A DNA stretch of 59,926 nucleotides from Stenotrophomonas maltophilia (GCA_002364755.1 DEZI01000012.1:1-59926); one strand, 5' to 3'; shown: positions 28,293-41,022, numbered from the stretch's first letter. Notes: generated from the letters alone by a model not told the origin. Made by a program: numbers and translations.

Positions 28293-29324
28293 ATGCGCCG
28301 CACTTTGTTCCTGGCCCTCGCCCTCGCCCCGGCCGCCCACGCCGCCACGCCCGAGCCGAAGGCCGGTGTCGAATTCCAGCACAACGACTGGTCGCTGGCC
28401 TGCGACAACACCCGCACCTGCCGCGCCGCGGGCTACAGCCCGGAAGAGCCCGCCAACCTGCTCAGCCTGATGCTGGAGCGCCCAGGTGGCCCGAATGCTC
28501 CGGTGATCGCGCGCCTGCGCAATGGCGAGGATGGTGAAAGCGCGATGCCGACCGGCGCGCTGCGCCTGCGCCTGAATGGCAAGGACCTGGGTTCCGTGCA
28601 GGACACCGGTGACGCCGAGAAGGTGCTGTTGAAGCAGGCGCAGACCGATGCCCTGCTCGCCGCCCTGCCCCGCAAGGCGCGCATCGAAATCATCGACGGC
28701 AAGGACAAGGCGTGGCCGATCTCCGACAGCGGCGCCACGGCCGTGCTGCTGAAGATGGATGAGGCGCAGGGTCGGCTGGGCACGCCCGGCGCGCTGGTGC
28801 GGCGCGGTGACAAGGCCGAAGCAGGCGTGCCCGCGGCACTGCCGGTGCCGGTGATCGTGCGCGGCAGACTGGTGGCCCCGCGCGGTACGGATGCCGCGCT
28901 GGCCAAGGTGCCGGCGTTGCGCAAGGCGTTGATCGCCAGCCTGCCGAATCCCGACGAGTGCACACGCCTGAGCGAGGGCGAGAAGGATGAGATCGAGATC
29001 CAGCGACTGGACGCCGGGCACGTGTTGGCCAGCACCAGCTGCTTCATGGGGGCCTACAACTTCAGCAGCGGCTACTGGGTGGTGCAGGACAAGGCGCCTT
29101 ACCAGGCGAAGTTCGTGACCTCCGATGCAGAGGACTTCGATCGCGATGACGCCACGCTGCGCGGACGCTTTCGTGGGCGCGGGATCGGCGACTGCTTCTC
29201 CGGCCACGACTGGACCTGGGATGGCGCGCGATTCGTCAAAAGCAGCGAATTCACTACCGGGCAGTGCCGTGGCGTGGCAGGCGGGCATTGGCAGCTGCCG
29301 ACGGTGGTCAGCACGGTGAAATGA
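28293..29324 (+). CDS. DUF1176-family periplasmic protein
   Basis: A 343-residue protein with a cleavable signal peptide (MRRTLFLALALAPAAHAA). It carries the family pattern HNDWSLACDNTRTCRAAGY near the mature N-terminus and a cysteine-containing C-terminal half (STSCFMGAYN, GDCFSGHDW, GQCRG). DUF1176 proteins have no established function. It is divergent from recJ and convergent with rpfE. Confidence 0.85.
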   Translation: MRRTLFLALALAPAAHAATPEPKAGVEFQHNDWSLACDNTRTCRAAGYSPEEPANLLSLMLERPGGPNAPVIARLRNGEDGESAMPTGALRLRLNGKDLGSVQDTGDAEKVLLKQAQTDALLAALPRKARIEIIDGKDKAWPISDSGATAVLLKMDEAQGRLGTPGALVRRGDKAEAGVPAALPVPVIVRGRLVAPRGTDAALAKVPALRKALIASLPNPDECTRLSEGEKDEIEIQRLDAGHVLASTSCFMGAYNFSSGYWVVQDKAPYQAKFVTSDAEDFDRDDATLRGRFRGRGIGDCFSGHDWTWDGARFVKSSEFTTGQCRGVAGGHWQLPTVVSTVK

Positions 29325-29327
29325 AAT

Positions 29328-29376
29328 GAGCCGAGCATGGCTCGGCTCTACAGTAGATCCACGCCATGCGTGGATG
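29328..29376. repeat. Two SMAG palindromes in opposite orientation, plus half a GGGGTC hairpin
   Basis: A CTAC-ended copy at 29328-29351 is followed directly by a GTAG-headed copy at 29353-29376. A half GGGGTC element (GGATCCGACCCC) follows around 29385-29396, next to the rpfE stop. Confidence 0.75.
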
Positions 29377-29396
29377 GCCCCAGGATCCGACCCCGC

Positions 29397-30314
29397 TCAA
29401 TCGTGCAGCTGGCGGGGCTTTTTCCAGAACTGCCAGCGCTGGCGCTTTTCCAGCTGGAACTGCAGGCCGTCTTCGAAATCCAGCACCAGGCGTTGCAGCT
29501 CACCGCGCTGCAAGGCCACCAGCAGCGGGCGGATGGCATCGTTGCCCAGCTGCTGCAGCGAACGCAGCTGGCGCAGGTCGACCAGGGCATCGACGGACTG
29601 CTCGCCATCCACCGATACGCCGGCAGCCTGGGCCAGGCCCTGCAGCAGGGCGTCGCGGCTGCGTACCTGCACGTGCGGCGTGGTCACCGAGACCGGCATC
29701 ACTCCGCCGCCCCAGAACCACAGCGAATTGATCGGCTGCTGGCCCTGTGCGGCACGCTGCTGGTTCCACGAATGGTTGTGCAGCAGCACCTGCGCCTCGG
29801 TCATCAAGGCACGCCAGCGACGACCGGCCTCGCCTTCAGGCAGGTGTGAGAACAGGTCATCGCCCAGCACGTCCTCAGGGCTGTCGAAGGTCGGCAGGTC
29901 GATGTCGATCGGCAGGCGCAGGTACCAGCGCGCCGGGTCCGGTGCATCCAGCACGAAGCCGGCATCGGCGAACAACGGCTGCAGCACCGGCAGCAGTGCA
30001 AGGCTGTCGGCCAGGGTCGGCCGCAGCGTCTCGCCGTGGCCCATCATCCGCGCACCGTGCATGTCCGGCACCATGCAGGCCGGATCGGCGCGCAGCCAGC
30101 ACGCGCCGGCGGCGTCGCCGACATCGCGCTGGCGGGTCAGTGCGGCGACCGGCCAGTGCGGCGCTGCCACGGTGAAGTGGCGCTGCAGCTGGGCGCGTTC
30201 ACCCGCATCCCGCTGCACGGCGGTGGCGCGGCCCAGGGCGCGCGCCACCTCGTCTGGCAGTGCAGCCGCTGCAAAGCGGCTGCGTGCCGGCAACAACAGG
30301 GTCGCCGTTGCCAC
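29397..30314 (-). CDS. rpfE: RpfE-like protein
   Basis: A 305-residue soluble protein of the family annotated as RpfE in xanthomonads; its biochemical role is not established. Conserved-looking stretches are MVPDMHGARMMGHGETLRP, WYLRLPIDIDLPTFDSPEDVLG and NSLWFWGGGVMP. The GTG start at 30314 lies 4 bases after the greA stop, so it is the last gene of carA-carB-greA-rpfE. Gene order next to greA supports the name. Confidence 0.85.
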   Translation of the reverse strand: MATATLLLPARSRFAAAALPDEVARALGRATAVQRDAGERAQLQRHFTVAAPHWPVAALTRQRDVGDAAGACWLRADPACMVPDMHGARMMGHGETLRPTLADSLALLPVLQPLFADAGFVLDAPDPARWYLRLPIDIDLPTFDSPEDVLGDDLFSHLPEGEAGRRWRALMTEAQVLLHNHSWNQQRAAQGQQPINSLWFWGGGVMPVSVTTPHVQVRSRDALLQGLAQAAGVSVDGEQSVDALVDLRQLRSLQQLGNDAIRPLLVALQRGELQRLVLDFEDGLQFQLEKRQRWQFWKKPRQLHD

Positions 30315-30318
30315 CCGG

Positions 30319-30791
30319 TCAGGCCACGTAGCTGACGCTGACGATCTCGTACTCGCGCTGGCCGGCCGGGGCGTCGATCACGATCGAATCGCCTTCCAGC
30401 TTGCCGATCATCGCGCGCGCCACCGGCGAGGAAATGGCGATCAGGCCCAGCTTGATGTCCGCTTCCAGGTCACCGACGATCTGGTACTTCTTCTCTTCGT
30501 CGGTTTCCACGTCGGCCAGGGTCACGCTGGCGCCGAACACCACCTTGGAGCCGGCATTGAGCTTGCTCACGTCGATGATCTCGGCGTGCGACAGCTCGCC
30601 TTCCAGCTGCTTGATGCGGCCTTCGATGAAGCCCTGTTCCTCGCGCGCGGCGTGGTACTCGGCGTTTTCCTTCAGATCGCCGTGCTCACGCGCTTCAGCG
30701 ATCGCGGCGATCACCTTCGGGCGCTTGACCGACTTCAGGTGATCCAGTTCATCGCGCAGCTTCTGCGCGCCCTTCATCGTGATAGGGGCTC

Positions 30792-30795
<4 letters not shown>
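30319..30795 (-). CDS. greA: Transcription elongation factor GreA
   Basis: A 158-residue protein, the usual GreA length. The N-terminal coiled coil carries AIAEAREHGDLKENAEYHAAREEQGFIEGRI with the acidic tip residues that reach the RNA polymerase active site. The C-terminal domain ends in ISSPVARAMIGK. It rescues backtracked RNA polymerase by stimulating transcript cleavage. The start codon overlaps the carB stop (ATGA). Confidence 0.97.
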
Positions 30796-34034
<3,239 letters not shown>

Positions 34035-34183
34035 TTTCTTCTCTAAGTCAGTACAGCGTGACAAGGGGGGTGATCGCACGCTGTCGATCAGGAATCTTGA
34101 TCCGCAGCGCCGCGCCAGGGGCAGCAGCGATGCGGGGGCTTACGGTCCATCGCGACGCCACCGGCAAGCCGGCGGCGAACTGA

Positions 34184-35311
34184 TCACGCCTTGCTCTGTT
34201 CCATCAGGGCCACGAAGCGGTCGAACAGCGGACCCACGTCGGTCGGGCCAGGCGACGCTTCCGGGTGACCCTGGAACGAGAACGCCGGCACGTCGGTGCG
34301 GGCAATGCCCTGGTTGGTGCCGTCGAACAGCGAACGGTGGGTCACGCGCAGGGTTGCCGGCAGGGTCGATTCGTCGACCGCGAAGCCGTGGTTCTGCGAG
34401 GTGATCATCACCCGGCCGTCGTCCAGGTCCTGCACCGGATGGTTGGCACCGTGGTGGCCGTGACCCATCTTCATGGTCTTGGCGCCCGAGGCCAGGCCCA
34501 GCAGCTGGTGGCCCAGGCAGATGCCGAAGGTCGGGATCTTCACGTCGATGAAGGTCTTGATCGCTTCGATGGCGTAGTCGCACGGTTCCGGGTCACCCGG
34601 GCCGTTGGACAGGAACACGCCGTCCGGCTTCAGCGCCAGCACCTCGGCAGCCGGGGTCTGCGCCGGCACCACGGTCACCGCGCAGCCGCGCTCGGCGAGC
34701 ATTCGCAGGATGTTGGTCTTCACGCCGAAGTCGTAGGCCACGACCTTGAACCTGGCCGGCACGCTGACGAACGCGTTGGCGTCCAGGTCCAGCTGGCCTT
34801 CGGTCCAGGTGTATGTCTTCTCGGTAGTGACGACCTTGGCCAGATCCATGCCCTTCAGCCCCGGGAACTTGCGGGCGGCTTCCAATGCCTTTTGCACGTC
34901 GATGTCGCCGGCCATCAGCGCACCGTTCTGCGCGCCCTTCTCGCGCAGGATGCGGGTCAGCTTGCGGGTGTCGATGCCGGCGATGGCGACCACGCCACGC
35001 TGGATCAGCCAGTCCTGCAGCGACACCTGGCTGCGCCAGTTGCTGGGACGGCGCGGCACGTCGCGCACGATCAGGCCGGCCGACCACACCTTGGACGCTT
35101 CATTGTCCTGGTCGGTCATGCCGGTGTTGCCGATATGCGGATAGGTCAGCGTGACCATCTGCCGGGCGTAGGACGGGTCGGTCAACACTTCCTGGTACCC
35201 GGTCATGGCGGTGTTGAACACCACCTCACCGACGGACAGGCCGGGCGCGCCTACGGATTCGCCCTCGAATACGGTGCCGTCTTCGAGGACGAGGATTGCG
35301 GCTTGGGTCAC
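34184..35311 (-). CDS. carA: Carbamoyl-phosphate synthase small subunit
   Basis: A 375-residue glutamine amidotransferase subunit that supplies ammonia to CarB. The class I triad is visible: cysteine in FGICLGHQLL, then histidine and glutamate in FQGHPEASPGP. The GTG start at 35311 (VTQAAILVLEDGTVFEGES) gives the family length; the upstream extension has no family sequence. Upstream lies dapB, as in many proteobacteria, but with two GGGGTC hairpins in between. Confidence 0.96.
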   Translation of the reverse strand: MTQAAILVLEDGTVFEGESVGAPGLSVGEVVFNTAMTGYQEVLTDPSYARQMVTLTYPHIGNTGMTDQDNEASKVWSAGLIVRDVPRRPSNWRSQVSLQDWLIQRGVVAIAGIDTRKLTRILREKGAQNGALMAGDIDVQKALEAARKFPGLKGMDLAKVVTTEKTYTWTEGQLDLDANAFVSVPARFKVVAYDFGVKTNILRMLAERGCAVTVVPAQTPAAEVLALKPDGVFLSNGPGDPEPCDYAIEAIKTFIDVKIPTFGICLGHQLLGLASGAKTMKMGHGHHGANHPVQDLDDGRVMITSQNHGFAVDESTLPATLRVTHRSLFDGTNQGIARTDVPAFSFQGHPEASPGPTDVGPLFDRFVALMEQSKA

Positions 35312-35538
35312 GGAAATCTCACTTTGGCTACCGAGGGGGCTGCCGAAGTCACGCCTGCGCTTCACGGAAATCCGGTTGCAAAAAAGCGCGGACGTACGGT
35401 CTGGGACCGGTCCGGCTTTCGTGATTCGGCGAGTGCGAATTGTAGCGCTGCCGGGGCGCTCGCGCCAGCGGTTATATCGCTTTATGAACAGGCGGTTGCG
35501 TATTCATTTCAATCCGGCAGCGTATGCAGCCCACAGCC

Positions 35539-35633
35539 GGGGTCGGATCCTTTCCCGAAGGGAAAGGCTCTGACCCCAAGACGCGCGCTTGACCGGGGTC
35601 AGAGCCCTTTCCGTTGGAAAGGGATCCGACCCC
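35539..35633. repeat. Two GGGGTC-family hairpins in opposite orientation
   Basis: Copy 35539-35577 has inner stem TTTCCC/GGGAAA. Copy 35595-35633 is inverted with inner stem CTTTCC/GGAAAG. They sit between dapB and carA in the gene-free stretch 35312-35638. The rest of that stretch is the carA leader, where nothing else clear was seen. Confidence 0.8.
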
Positions 35634-35638
35634 GGGAA

Positions 35639-36370
35639 TCAGCGCGCCGGACCGTCCAGCAGGTCCCGCACCCGGTAGCTGCCCGGCGCCCGCCCCTGCA
35701 GCTGGCGGGCGGCAAACAGCGCACCGCGGGCGAAGATGTCGCGGTTGGTCGCACGGTGCACCAGCTCGATGCGCTCACCCAGCCCGGTGAACTGCACCAG
35801 GTGCTCGCCGACGATGTCGCCGGCGCGCAGGCTGGCGTAGTGCGGCTCCACCCCACCCCGCTGCGCGGCCGCGCCCAGGGTCAGCGCAGTGCCCGACGGC
35901 GCATCCTTCTTCTGCGTGTGGTGCGACTCGACCACATCGCAGTCCCAGCCGGCCAGCGCCTGCGCAGCGCGCTCGACCAGTTCATCCAGCACCGCCACGC
36001 CCAGGCTGAAGTTCGACGCCCAGACCAGCGGAATGACACCCGCGGCCGCCTCCAGCGCCTGCCGCTGCACGCTGGAAATGCCGGTGGTGCCGGACACCAG
36101 GCCCGCACCGCGCTCCACGCACAGCGCCAGCATCGGGTCGAACCCCTCGGGCAGGCTGAAGTCGATGGCCACGTCGAACGCCGGCGCGCCTGCCAGCTCG
36201 CTGGCGGCGAAGTACGGCACGCCCTCGATGACGCGCTGGGCCGGTGCGCGCCCGGTCACGGCGGCCACGACCTGCAGGGTTTCGGGGTGTTCGGCAGCCA
36301 GGCGCAGCAGGGCCTGGCCCATGCGCCCGGAAGCGCCATGGATGAGCAATCGCAGGGGAGTCTGGTTCAT
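35639..36370 (-). CDS. dapB: 4-hydroxy-tetrahydrodipicolinate reductase
   Basis: A 243-residue enzyme of the diaminopimelate/lysine pathway. It has the N-terminal nucleotide-binding motif IHGASGRMGQALL and the signature ESHHTQKKDAPSGTA with the catalytic histidine and lysine. It is upstream of carA on the same strand, a common arrangement. Confidence 0.95.
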   Translation of the reverse strand: MNQTPLRLLIHGASGRMGQALLRLAAEHPETLQVVAAVTGRAPAQRVIEGVPYFAASELAGAPAFDVAIDFSLPEGFDPMLALCVERGAGLVSGTTGISSVQRQALEAAAGVIPLVWASNFSLGVAVLDELVERAAQALAGWDCDVVESHHTQKKDAPSGTALTLGAAAQRGGVEPHYASLRAGDIVGEHLVQFTGLGERIELVHRATNRDIFARGALFAARQLQGRAPGSYRVRDLLDGPAR

Positions 36371-36460
36371 GCACGCAGGCTAGCGGCAGCGCGGTCGATC
36401 CGGCAAGCGCCATCACTGCTACGCTGCATGCCCTTTCAGGCAATGGAACGCATTCCCATC

Positions 36461-37222
36461 ATGCAGATCAGCGAACAACTGGTCCTGGTCACCGGCGCAG
36501 GACGCGGCCTGGGCACGCATATCGCCCGCGCATTCGCCGCACAGGGCGCACGCGTGGTCGTCAACTACCAGCGCAGCGAGGCGCCGGCCCGGGCGCTGGC
36601 CAGGGAACTGGGCGGACAGGCCCTGGCCGTGCAGGCCGACGTCACCGACCGCGACCAGGTCGCCGCGATGCTGCAGCAGGCGCAGGCGCATTTCGGCCAG
36701 GGCGTGACCACGGTGGTGAACAATGCCCTGGCCGCGTTCTCGTTCAATGGTGATGCGCGCGACCAGGCTGGTGACATCGGCTGGCCCGCGTTCCAGGCAC
36801 AGTTCGAAGGCAGCGTGCGCGGCGCGCTCAACACCGTGCAGGCCGCCCTGCCGGGCATGCAGGCACAGCGCTTCGGCCGGATCATCAACATCGGCACCAA
36901 CCTGTTCCAGAACCCGGTGGTGCCGTACCACGACTACACCGCCGCCAAGGCCGCCCTGCTCTCGCTGACGCGCACCCTGGCCGGCGACCTCGGCCCGCAC
37001 GGCATCACCGTGAACATGCTGTCCGGCGGCCTGCTGCGCAGCACCGATGCCAGCGCGGCCACGCCCGAGGCGGTGTTCGACTACATCGCCGCCAATACAC
37101 CGCTGCGCAGCGTCACCACCCCGGCCGAGTTCGCCGATGCCGTGCTGTTCTTCGCCAGCCCGTGGGCGCGCGCGGTAACCGGCCAGAACCTGGTCGTCGA
37201 CGGCGGGTTGGTCAGGGACTGA
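36461..37222 (+). CDS. Short-chain dehydrogenase, 3-oxoacyl-ACP reductase-like
   Basis: A 253-residue SDR. It has the cofactor motif TGAGRGLG near residue 11, VVNNALAAFSF in place of the usual NNAG, the catalytic YHDYTAAK (Y-x3-K) and the C-terminal AVTGQNLVVDGG. The N-terminus MQISEQLVLVTG suits the ATG at 36461; an in-frame ATG lies at 36443. The substrate is unknown. The MerR regulator gene starts 4 bases downstream, so they are probably one operon. Confidence 0.85.
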   Translation: MQISEQLVLVTGAGRGLGTHIARAFAAQGARVVVNYQRSEAPARALARELGGQALAVQADVTDRDQVAAMLQQAQAHFGQGVTTVVNNALAAFSFNGDARDQAGDIGWPAFQAQFEGSVRGALNTVQAALPGMQAQRFGRIINIGTNLFQNPVVPYHDYTAAKAALLSLTRTLAGDLGPHGITVNMLSGGLLRSTDASAATPEAVFDYIAANTPLRSVTTPAEFADAVLFFASPWARAVTGQNLVVDGGLVRD

Positions 37223-37226
37223 GGCC

Positions 37227-37622
37227 ATGCGCATTTCCGAGGTCAGCCGGCTGACCGGCGCCAGCGCCAAGGCCATCCGCCTGTATGAAGCCCGAGGCCT
37301 GCTGCCGCCCGTGCCGCGGATCAATCGCTACCGGGATTACAGCGCCCAGGATGTTGCCTGGGTGCAGTTGATCCGCCAGGCCCTCGGGCTGGGTATCAGC
37401 CTGGGCAGCATCGCGCGCCTGCAGGACGATCGCGGCCAGCTGGACTGGCCCGCCGTACTCGTGCTTCTGCAGGGGCAGCGCGCGCGCATCGACCGCGAGC
37501 GCGCGCGCCTGGCACAGGTCGACGCCGCTCTGCAGCAGATCAGCGAGGAACTGCGGCAGTGGCTGGACACCGGCGGCAGCGCCTGCGAACTCGACGCCGG
37601 AGCGTGCGCGGCCCGGGCTTGA
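37227..37622 (+). CDS. MerR-family transcriptional regulator
   Basis: A 131-residue protein. The N-terminal winged helix-turn-helix is MRISEVSRLTGASAKAIRLYEARGLL, followed by YRDYSAQDVAWVQLIRQALGLGISLGSI and a long dimerisation helix. The C-terminus has two cysteines (GSACELDAGACAARA), but no recognised metal-binding loop could be assigned. It lies between a dehydrogenase and a flavodoxin-fold oxidoreductase and may regulate both. Confidence 0.88.
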   Translation: MRISEVSRLTGASAKAIRLYEARGLLPPVPRINRYRDYSAQDVAWVQLIRQALGLGISLGSIARLQDDRGQLDWPAVLVLLQGQRARIDRERARLAQVDAALQQISEELRQWLDTGGSACELDAGACAARA

Positions 37623-37677
37623 CTCTGCCCCTGGGGCACAGCCCAACCTCGCCGGCTCTCCCCAGCCAGAGGTTGTC

Positions 37678-38259
37678 GTGCCACGTTCCATCCTGATCCT
37701 GCTCGGCCATCCCGACCGCAACAGCCTGTGTGGTGCCCTTGCCCAGCGCTACGCCACCGCCGCCACGAACGCCGGCCACACGGTGCGGCTGATCGCGCTG
37801 GGCGAGCTGGCATTCGACCCGGTGCTGCGCCATGGGTATCGACAGATCCAGGCGCTTGAACACGACCTGCAGGATGCAGGCGACGCCATCGCGGCCTGCG
37901 ACCACCTGGTGCTGGTGTACCCCACCTGGTGGGGCGCGATGCCGGCCCTGTTGAAGGGTTTCTTTGATCGCGTGCTGCTGCCTGGATTTGCGTTCCGCTA
38001 CCGGCGCGACTCGGTCTGGTGGGACCGGCTGCTGGCCGGCCGCACCGCGCGGGTGATCACCACGATGGATACGCCGCCCTGGTACTACCGCTGGGTGTAC
38101 CGCGATGGTGGCATCACCCAGGTGCGCGCCACCATCCTGGAGTTCTGCGGCATCCGACCGGTGCGGGTCAGCCGCCTGGGGCCGGTGCGCAGCAGCGCCC
38201 CCGCACAGCGGGAGCGCTGGTTGGCGCGGGTGGCGGAGCTGGGCAGGCAGGCGCGGTAG
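37678..38259 (+). CDS. NAD(P)H oxidoreductase of the flavodoxin/NQO fold
   Basis: A 193-residue protein starting at GTG 37678. ILILLGHPDRNSLCGALAQRY is the N-terminal FMN/FAD-binding strand-loop, and VLVYPTWWGAMPALLKGFFDRVLLPGFAF is the signature of the NQO1/KefF-like family. It probably reduces quinones or similar electrophiles with two electrons. It forms a unit with the upstream MerR gene. Its TAG stop codon is the head of a SMAG palindrome. Confidence 0.85.
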   Translation: MPRSILILLGHPDRNSLCGALAQRYATAATNAGHTVRLIALGELAFDPVLRHGYRQIQALEHDLQDAGDAIAACDHLVLVYPTWWGAMPALLKGFFDRVLLPGFAFRYRRDSVWWDRLLAGRTARVITTMDTPPWYYRWVYRDGGITQVRATILEFCGIRPVRVSRLGPVRSSAPAQRERWLARVAELGRQAR

Positions 38260-38310
38260 ATCCACGCCATGCGTGGATGGGGCTTGGTAGATCCACGCCA
38301 TGCGTGGAGA
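38256..38310 (+). repeat. Two tandem SMAG palindromes, same orientation
   Basis: GTAGATCCACGCCATGCGTG at 38256 and again at 38287, between the oxidoreductase and a small orphan gene. Confidence 0.85.
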
Positions 38311-38406
38311 AATTCTCAACCTACGTACCGGGTGTCGCATCTGCCTATTGTTGGCGAGAGGCCATCACCCGAAGCTGTGCGCAGCTTTCCTGTTCAGAAC
38401 ATCCCA

Positions 38407-38874
38407 GTGAGCATCAGATCCGCGACCATTTTTGGCAGATGCGCAAAGCGGGCGGGCTTCGCCGGCACTACCGCGACCCGCTACCGGCAACTGGGCGACG
38501 TCATACTCGCCTTGAATCACCAAGGGTCCCGCTTGGGCCGAGGCTTCTACGTGAATCTCGGCCTGTATTTCCCAGACATCCTGGCGCAACCGCTTTCTCC
38601 CGATGAACTGGAAAATGCGTTCAAGCAACGCTCGACCACTCCACACCCCCACGTACTCTGGCGGATAGAGAATACGCCCGGCCTCCGTCAACCGTTCACG
38701 CAGGAATATCTCGACGCTTTGCTCAAGGCGGAGGATGCAATTGGAATAGAAGAGTTACTGAACGGAGCCCTGACCGACACGCTGGACTTCGTTGCCTCCC
38801 AAGTGACCCGCGAATCTGTGAGGCACCTTTATCAGGAGCGCAGATTTTCCGCCATCATCCTCAAGGAGGTCTAG
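38407..38874 (+). CDS. Small orphan protein, possibly DUF4304-like
   Basis: About 155 residues from GTG 38407; GTG 38380 is also possible, and the only upstream ATG in frame lies inside a SMAG repeat. The segment GDVILALNHQGSRLGRGFYVNLGLYFPDIL resembles the core of DUF4304-type proteins; this is a pattern match by eye. No ribosome-binding site is clear. The codon use and base composition look less GC-biased than the neighbours (for example GAAAATGCGTTC, GGAATAGAAGAG). This suggests transfer or weak selection. Function unknown. Confidence 0.55.
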   Translation: MSIRSATIFGRCAKRAGFAGTTATRYRQLGDVILALNHQGSRLGRGFYVNLGLYFPDILAQPLSPDELENAFKQRSTTPHPHVLWRIENTPGLRQPFTQEYLDALLKAEDAIGIEELLNGALTDTLDFVASQVTRESVRHLYQERRFSAIILKEV

Positions 38875-38905
38875 CGAACCGGAGTTCGCTCCCCCCCATA
38901 CGGAG

Positions 38906-39160
38906 TCAGTGCTGCTTCGGCGGTGTCGGCCCGCAGCTGTCGCAGCCACCGCAGGCGCCACCACCGCCGCTGGCCGGGGGCGCGATCTTCCGCCCCAGGC
39001 CCTGCATCCATGCGGCACGGCCCGGCTTCAGCAGGGCCAGTGCCAGCGTGCTGCGCAGCCTGCGCGTGGTACCCGGAAACTGCTTCTTCATCACCACCCA
39101 CACGCTGGCCAGCACGGCCACCGCGACGATGAGGTACTGGATCAGCAGGCCGGCGTCCAT
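38906..39160 (-). CDS. Small cysteine-rich membrane protein after feoB
   Basis: An 84-residue protein with one N-terminal transmembrane segment (LLIQYLIVAVAVLASVWVVM), a basic stretch and a C-terminal glycine/cysteine cluster GGGGACGGCDSCG. Its ATG overlaps the feoB stop by one base (TGATG). The position is that of FeoC or FeoB-associated cysteine-rich proteins, but it is not an FeoC winged helix. It may help iron transport or bind metal; this is inferred from the operon. Confidence 0.75.
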   Translation of the reverse strand: MDAGLLIQYLIVAVAVLASVWVVMKKQFPGTTRRLRSTLALALLKPGRAAWMQGLGRKIAPPASGGGGACGGCDSCGPTPPKQH

Positions 39161-41022
39161 CAGCCGCCTCCCAGCGCCACGGTCACCTGGTAGGTGATCA
39201 ATGCCGCCACGTAGGCCGCCGCGAACAGGTACAGCGCCGAGAAGCCCATCGTCTTCCACGAGTTGGTTTCGCGCTTGATGGTGGCCAGCGTCGAAATGCA
39301 CATCGGTGCGTAGATGAACCACACCATCAGTGCCAGGCCGGTGGCAAGCGACCAGCCGTCGGCCACCACCGGCGACAGCGCCGAGATGGCCGCATCGTCA
39401 TCGGCCGCCGACAGCGCGTAGACCGTGGCCAGCGAGGAGACCGCCACTTCTCGCGCGGCCAGGCCCGGGATCAGCGCGATGCAGATCTGCCAGTTGAAGC
39501 CCAGCGGAGCGAAGATCGCGGTCATCGCATGGCCGATCTGGCCGGCGTAGCTGTAATCGATGGCCGGCAGGGTGGCGTCGGCCGGGGCGCCCGGGAAGGT
39601 GAGCAGCACCCACAGCAGGATGGTCAGGGCCAGGATGATGCCGCCCACCCGGCGCAGGAAGATCATGCCGCGCTCATACAGGCCCACGGCCAGGTCGCGC
39701 ACGTGCGGCAGGCGGTAGGACGGCAGCTCCAGCATCAGCGGGTGCTCGCTCTTGTCTCGGCGCCACTTCTTCATCACCCACGACATCACCAGCGCGCTGA
39801 GGATGCCGGCCACGTACAAGCCGAACAACACCAGGCCCTGCTGGTTGAAGATGCCCACCTTGCCGGCCGGAATGAACGCACCGATCAGCAGCGCGTACAC
39901 CGGCAGTCGTGCCGAGCAGGTCATCAGCGGCGCGACCAGAATGGTCGCCAGGCGATCACGCGGGTCCTGGATGCTGCGGGTGGCCATGATGCCCGGCACT
40001 GCACAGGCGAAGCTGGACAGCAGCGGGATGAAGGAACGGCCCGACAGGCCGGCGCCCGCCATCATGCGATCAAGCAGGAAGGCCGCGCGCGGCAGATAGC
40101 CGGACTCCTCCAGCGCCAGGATGAAGGCGAACAGGATCAGGATCTGCGGCAGGAACACCACCACCCCGCCGAGGCCGGCGATGATGCCGTCGGTCAGCAG
40201 GCTGGTCAGCGGGCCCTCGGGCAGCACGCCGCCGACGAATTCGCCCAACCAGCCGAAGCCGGCCTCGATGCCATCCATCAACGGCGTGGCCCAGGCGAAC
40301 ACCGCCTGGAAGATCAGGAACATGACCACCACCAGGGTGACCAGGCCGAACACCGGGTGCAGCAGCCAGCGGTCCAGGGTGTCGTCGATCTTCGCGGTGC
40401 GCGCGGGCATGCTGACGGCCGCCGCAAGGAGGCTGCGCACCTTGGCGTGGTAATCGATGCCGCCCTCGACGCCGGCCAGCGGCGCATGCAGGTGCGGCAC
40501 CATCGCATCGAGCCGGTCGACCAGGACCTTGGCGCCCTGCTTGCGCACGGCCACGGTCTCCACCACCGGCACGCCGATCTCGCGTTCCAGCGCGGCCACG
40601 TCGATGCGGATGCCACGGCGCTGGGCCGCGTCCACCATGTTCAGCGCGATGACCATCGGCTTGCCCAGCTCACGCAGTTCCAGCGCGAAGCGCAGGTGCA
40701 GGCGCAGGTTGGTGGCGTCGATGACGCACAGCAGGACGTCCGGCGCGGCCTCGCCCGGATAGAAGCCCCGGCACAGGTCGCGGGTGATCGCCTCATCCAG
40801 GCTGGCCGGCTGCAGGCTGTAGGCGCCCGGCAGGTCGAGTATGGCGAACTCGCGGCCGGACGGCGCACGCAGGCGCCCTTCCTTCCGCTCGACGGTGACG
40901 CCGGTGTAGTTGGCGACCTTCTGCCGGCTGCCGGTCAGCTGGTTGAACAGCGCGGTCTTGCCGCTGTTGGGATTGCCGACCAGCGCAATGCGCAGGGGAC
41001 CGGCGTTGACGGCAGCATTCAT
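39160..41022 (-). CDS. feoB: Ferrous iron transporter FeoB
   Basis: A 620-residue inner-membrane Fe2+ transporter with a cytoplasmic G domain. G motifs are GNPNSGKTALFN (G1), the YTGVTVE switch (G2), DLPGAYSL (G3) and NMVD (G4). Roughly eight or more transmembrane segments follow, including two Gate-type repeats. It is shorter than E. coli FeoB (773). It overlaps feoA by 4 bases and the next small gene by 1 base. Confidence 0.96.
   Translation of the reverse strand: MNAAVNAGPLRIALVGNPNSGKTALFNQLTGSRQKVANYTGVTVERKEGRLRAPSGREFAILDLPGAYSLQPASLDEAITRDLCRGFYPGEAAPDVLLCVIDATNLRLHLRFALELRELGKPMVIALNMVDAAQRRGIRIDVAALEREIGVPVVETVAVRKQGAKVLVDRLDAMVPHLHAPLAGVEGGIDYHAKVRSLLAAAVSMPARTAKIDDTLDRWLLHPVFGLVTLVVVMFLIFQAVFAWATPLMDGIEAGFGWLGEFVGGVLPEGPLTSLLTDGIIAGLGGVVVFLPQILILFAFILALEESGYLPRAAFLLDRMMAGAGLSGRSFIPLLSSFACAVPGIMATRSIQDPRDRLATILVAPLMTCSARLPVYALLIGAFIPAGKVGIFNQQGLVLFGLYVAGILSALVMSWVMKKWRRDKSEHPLMLELPSYRLPHVRDLAVGLYERGMIFLRRVGGIILALTILLWVLLTFPGAPADATLPAIDYSYAGQIGHAMTAIFAPLGFNWQICIALIPGLAAREVAVSSLATVYALSAADDDAAISALSPVVADGWSLATGLALMVWFIYAPMCISTLATIKRETNSWKTMGFSALYLFAAAYVAALITYQVTVALGGG

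Noticed and set aside
29382..29396. Terminator at the end of rpfE
   Set aside because: Only half of a GGGGTC hairpin is present, with no partner arm and no T-run.
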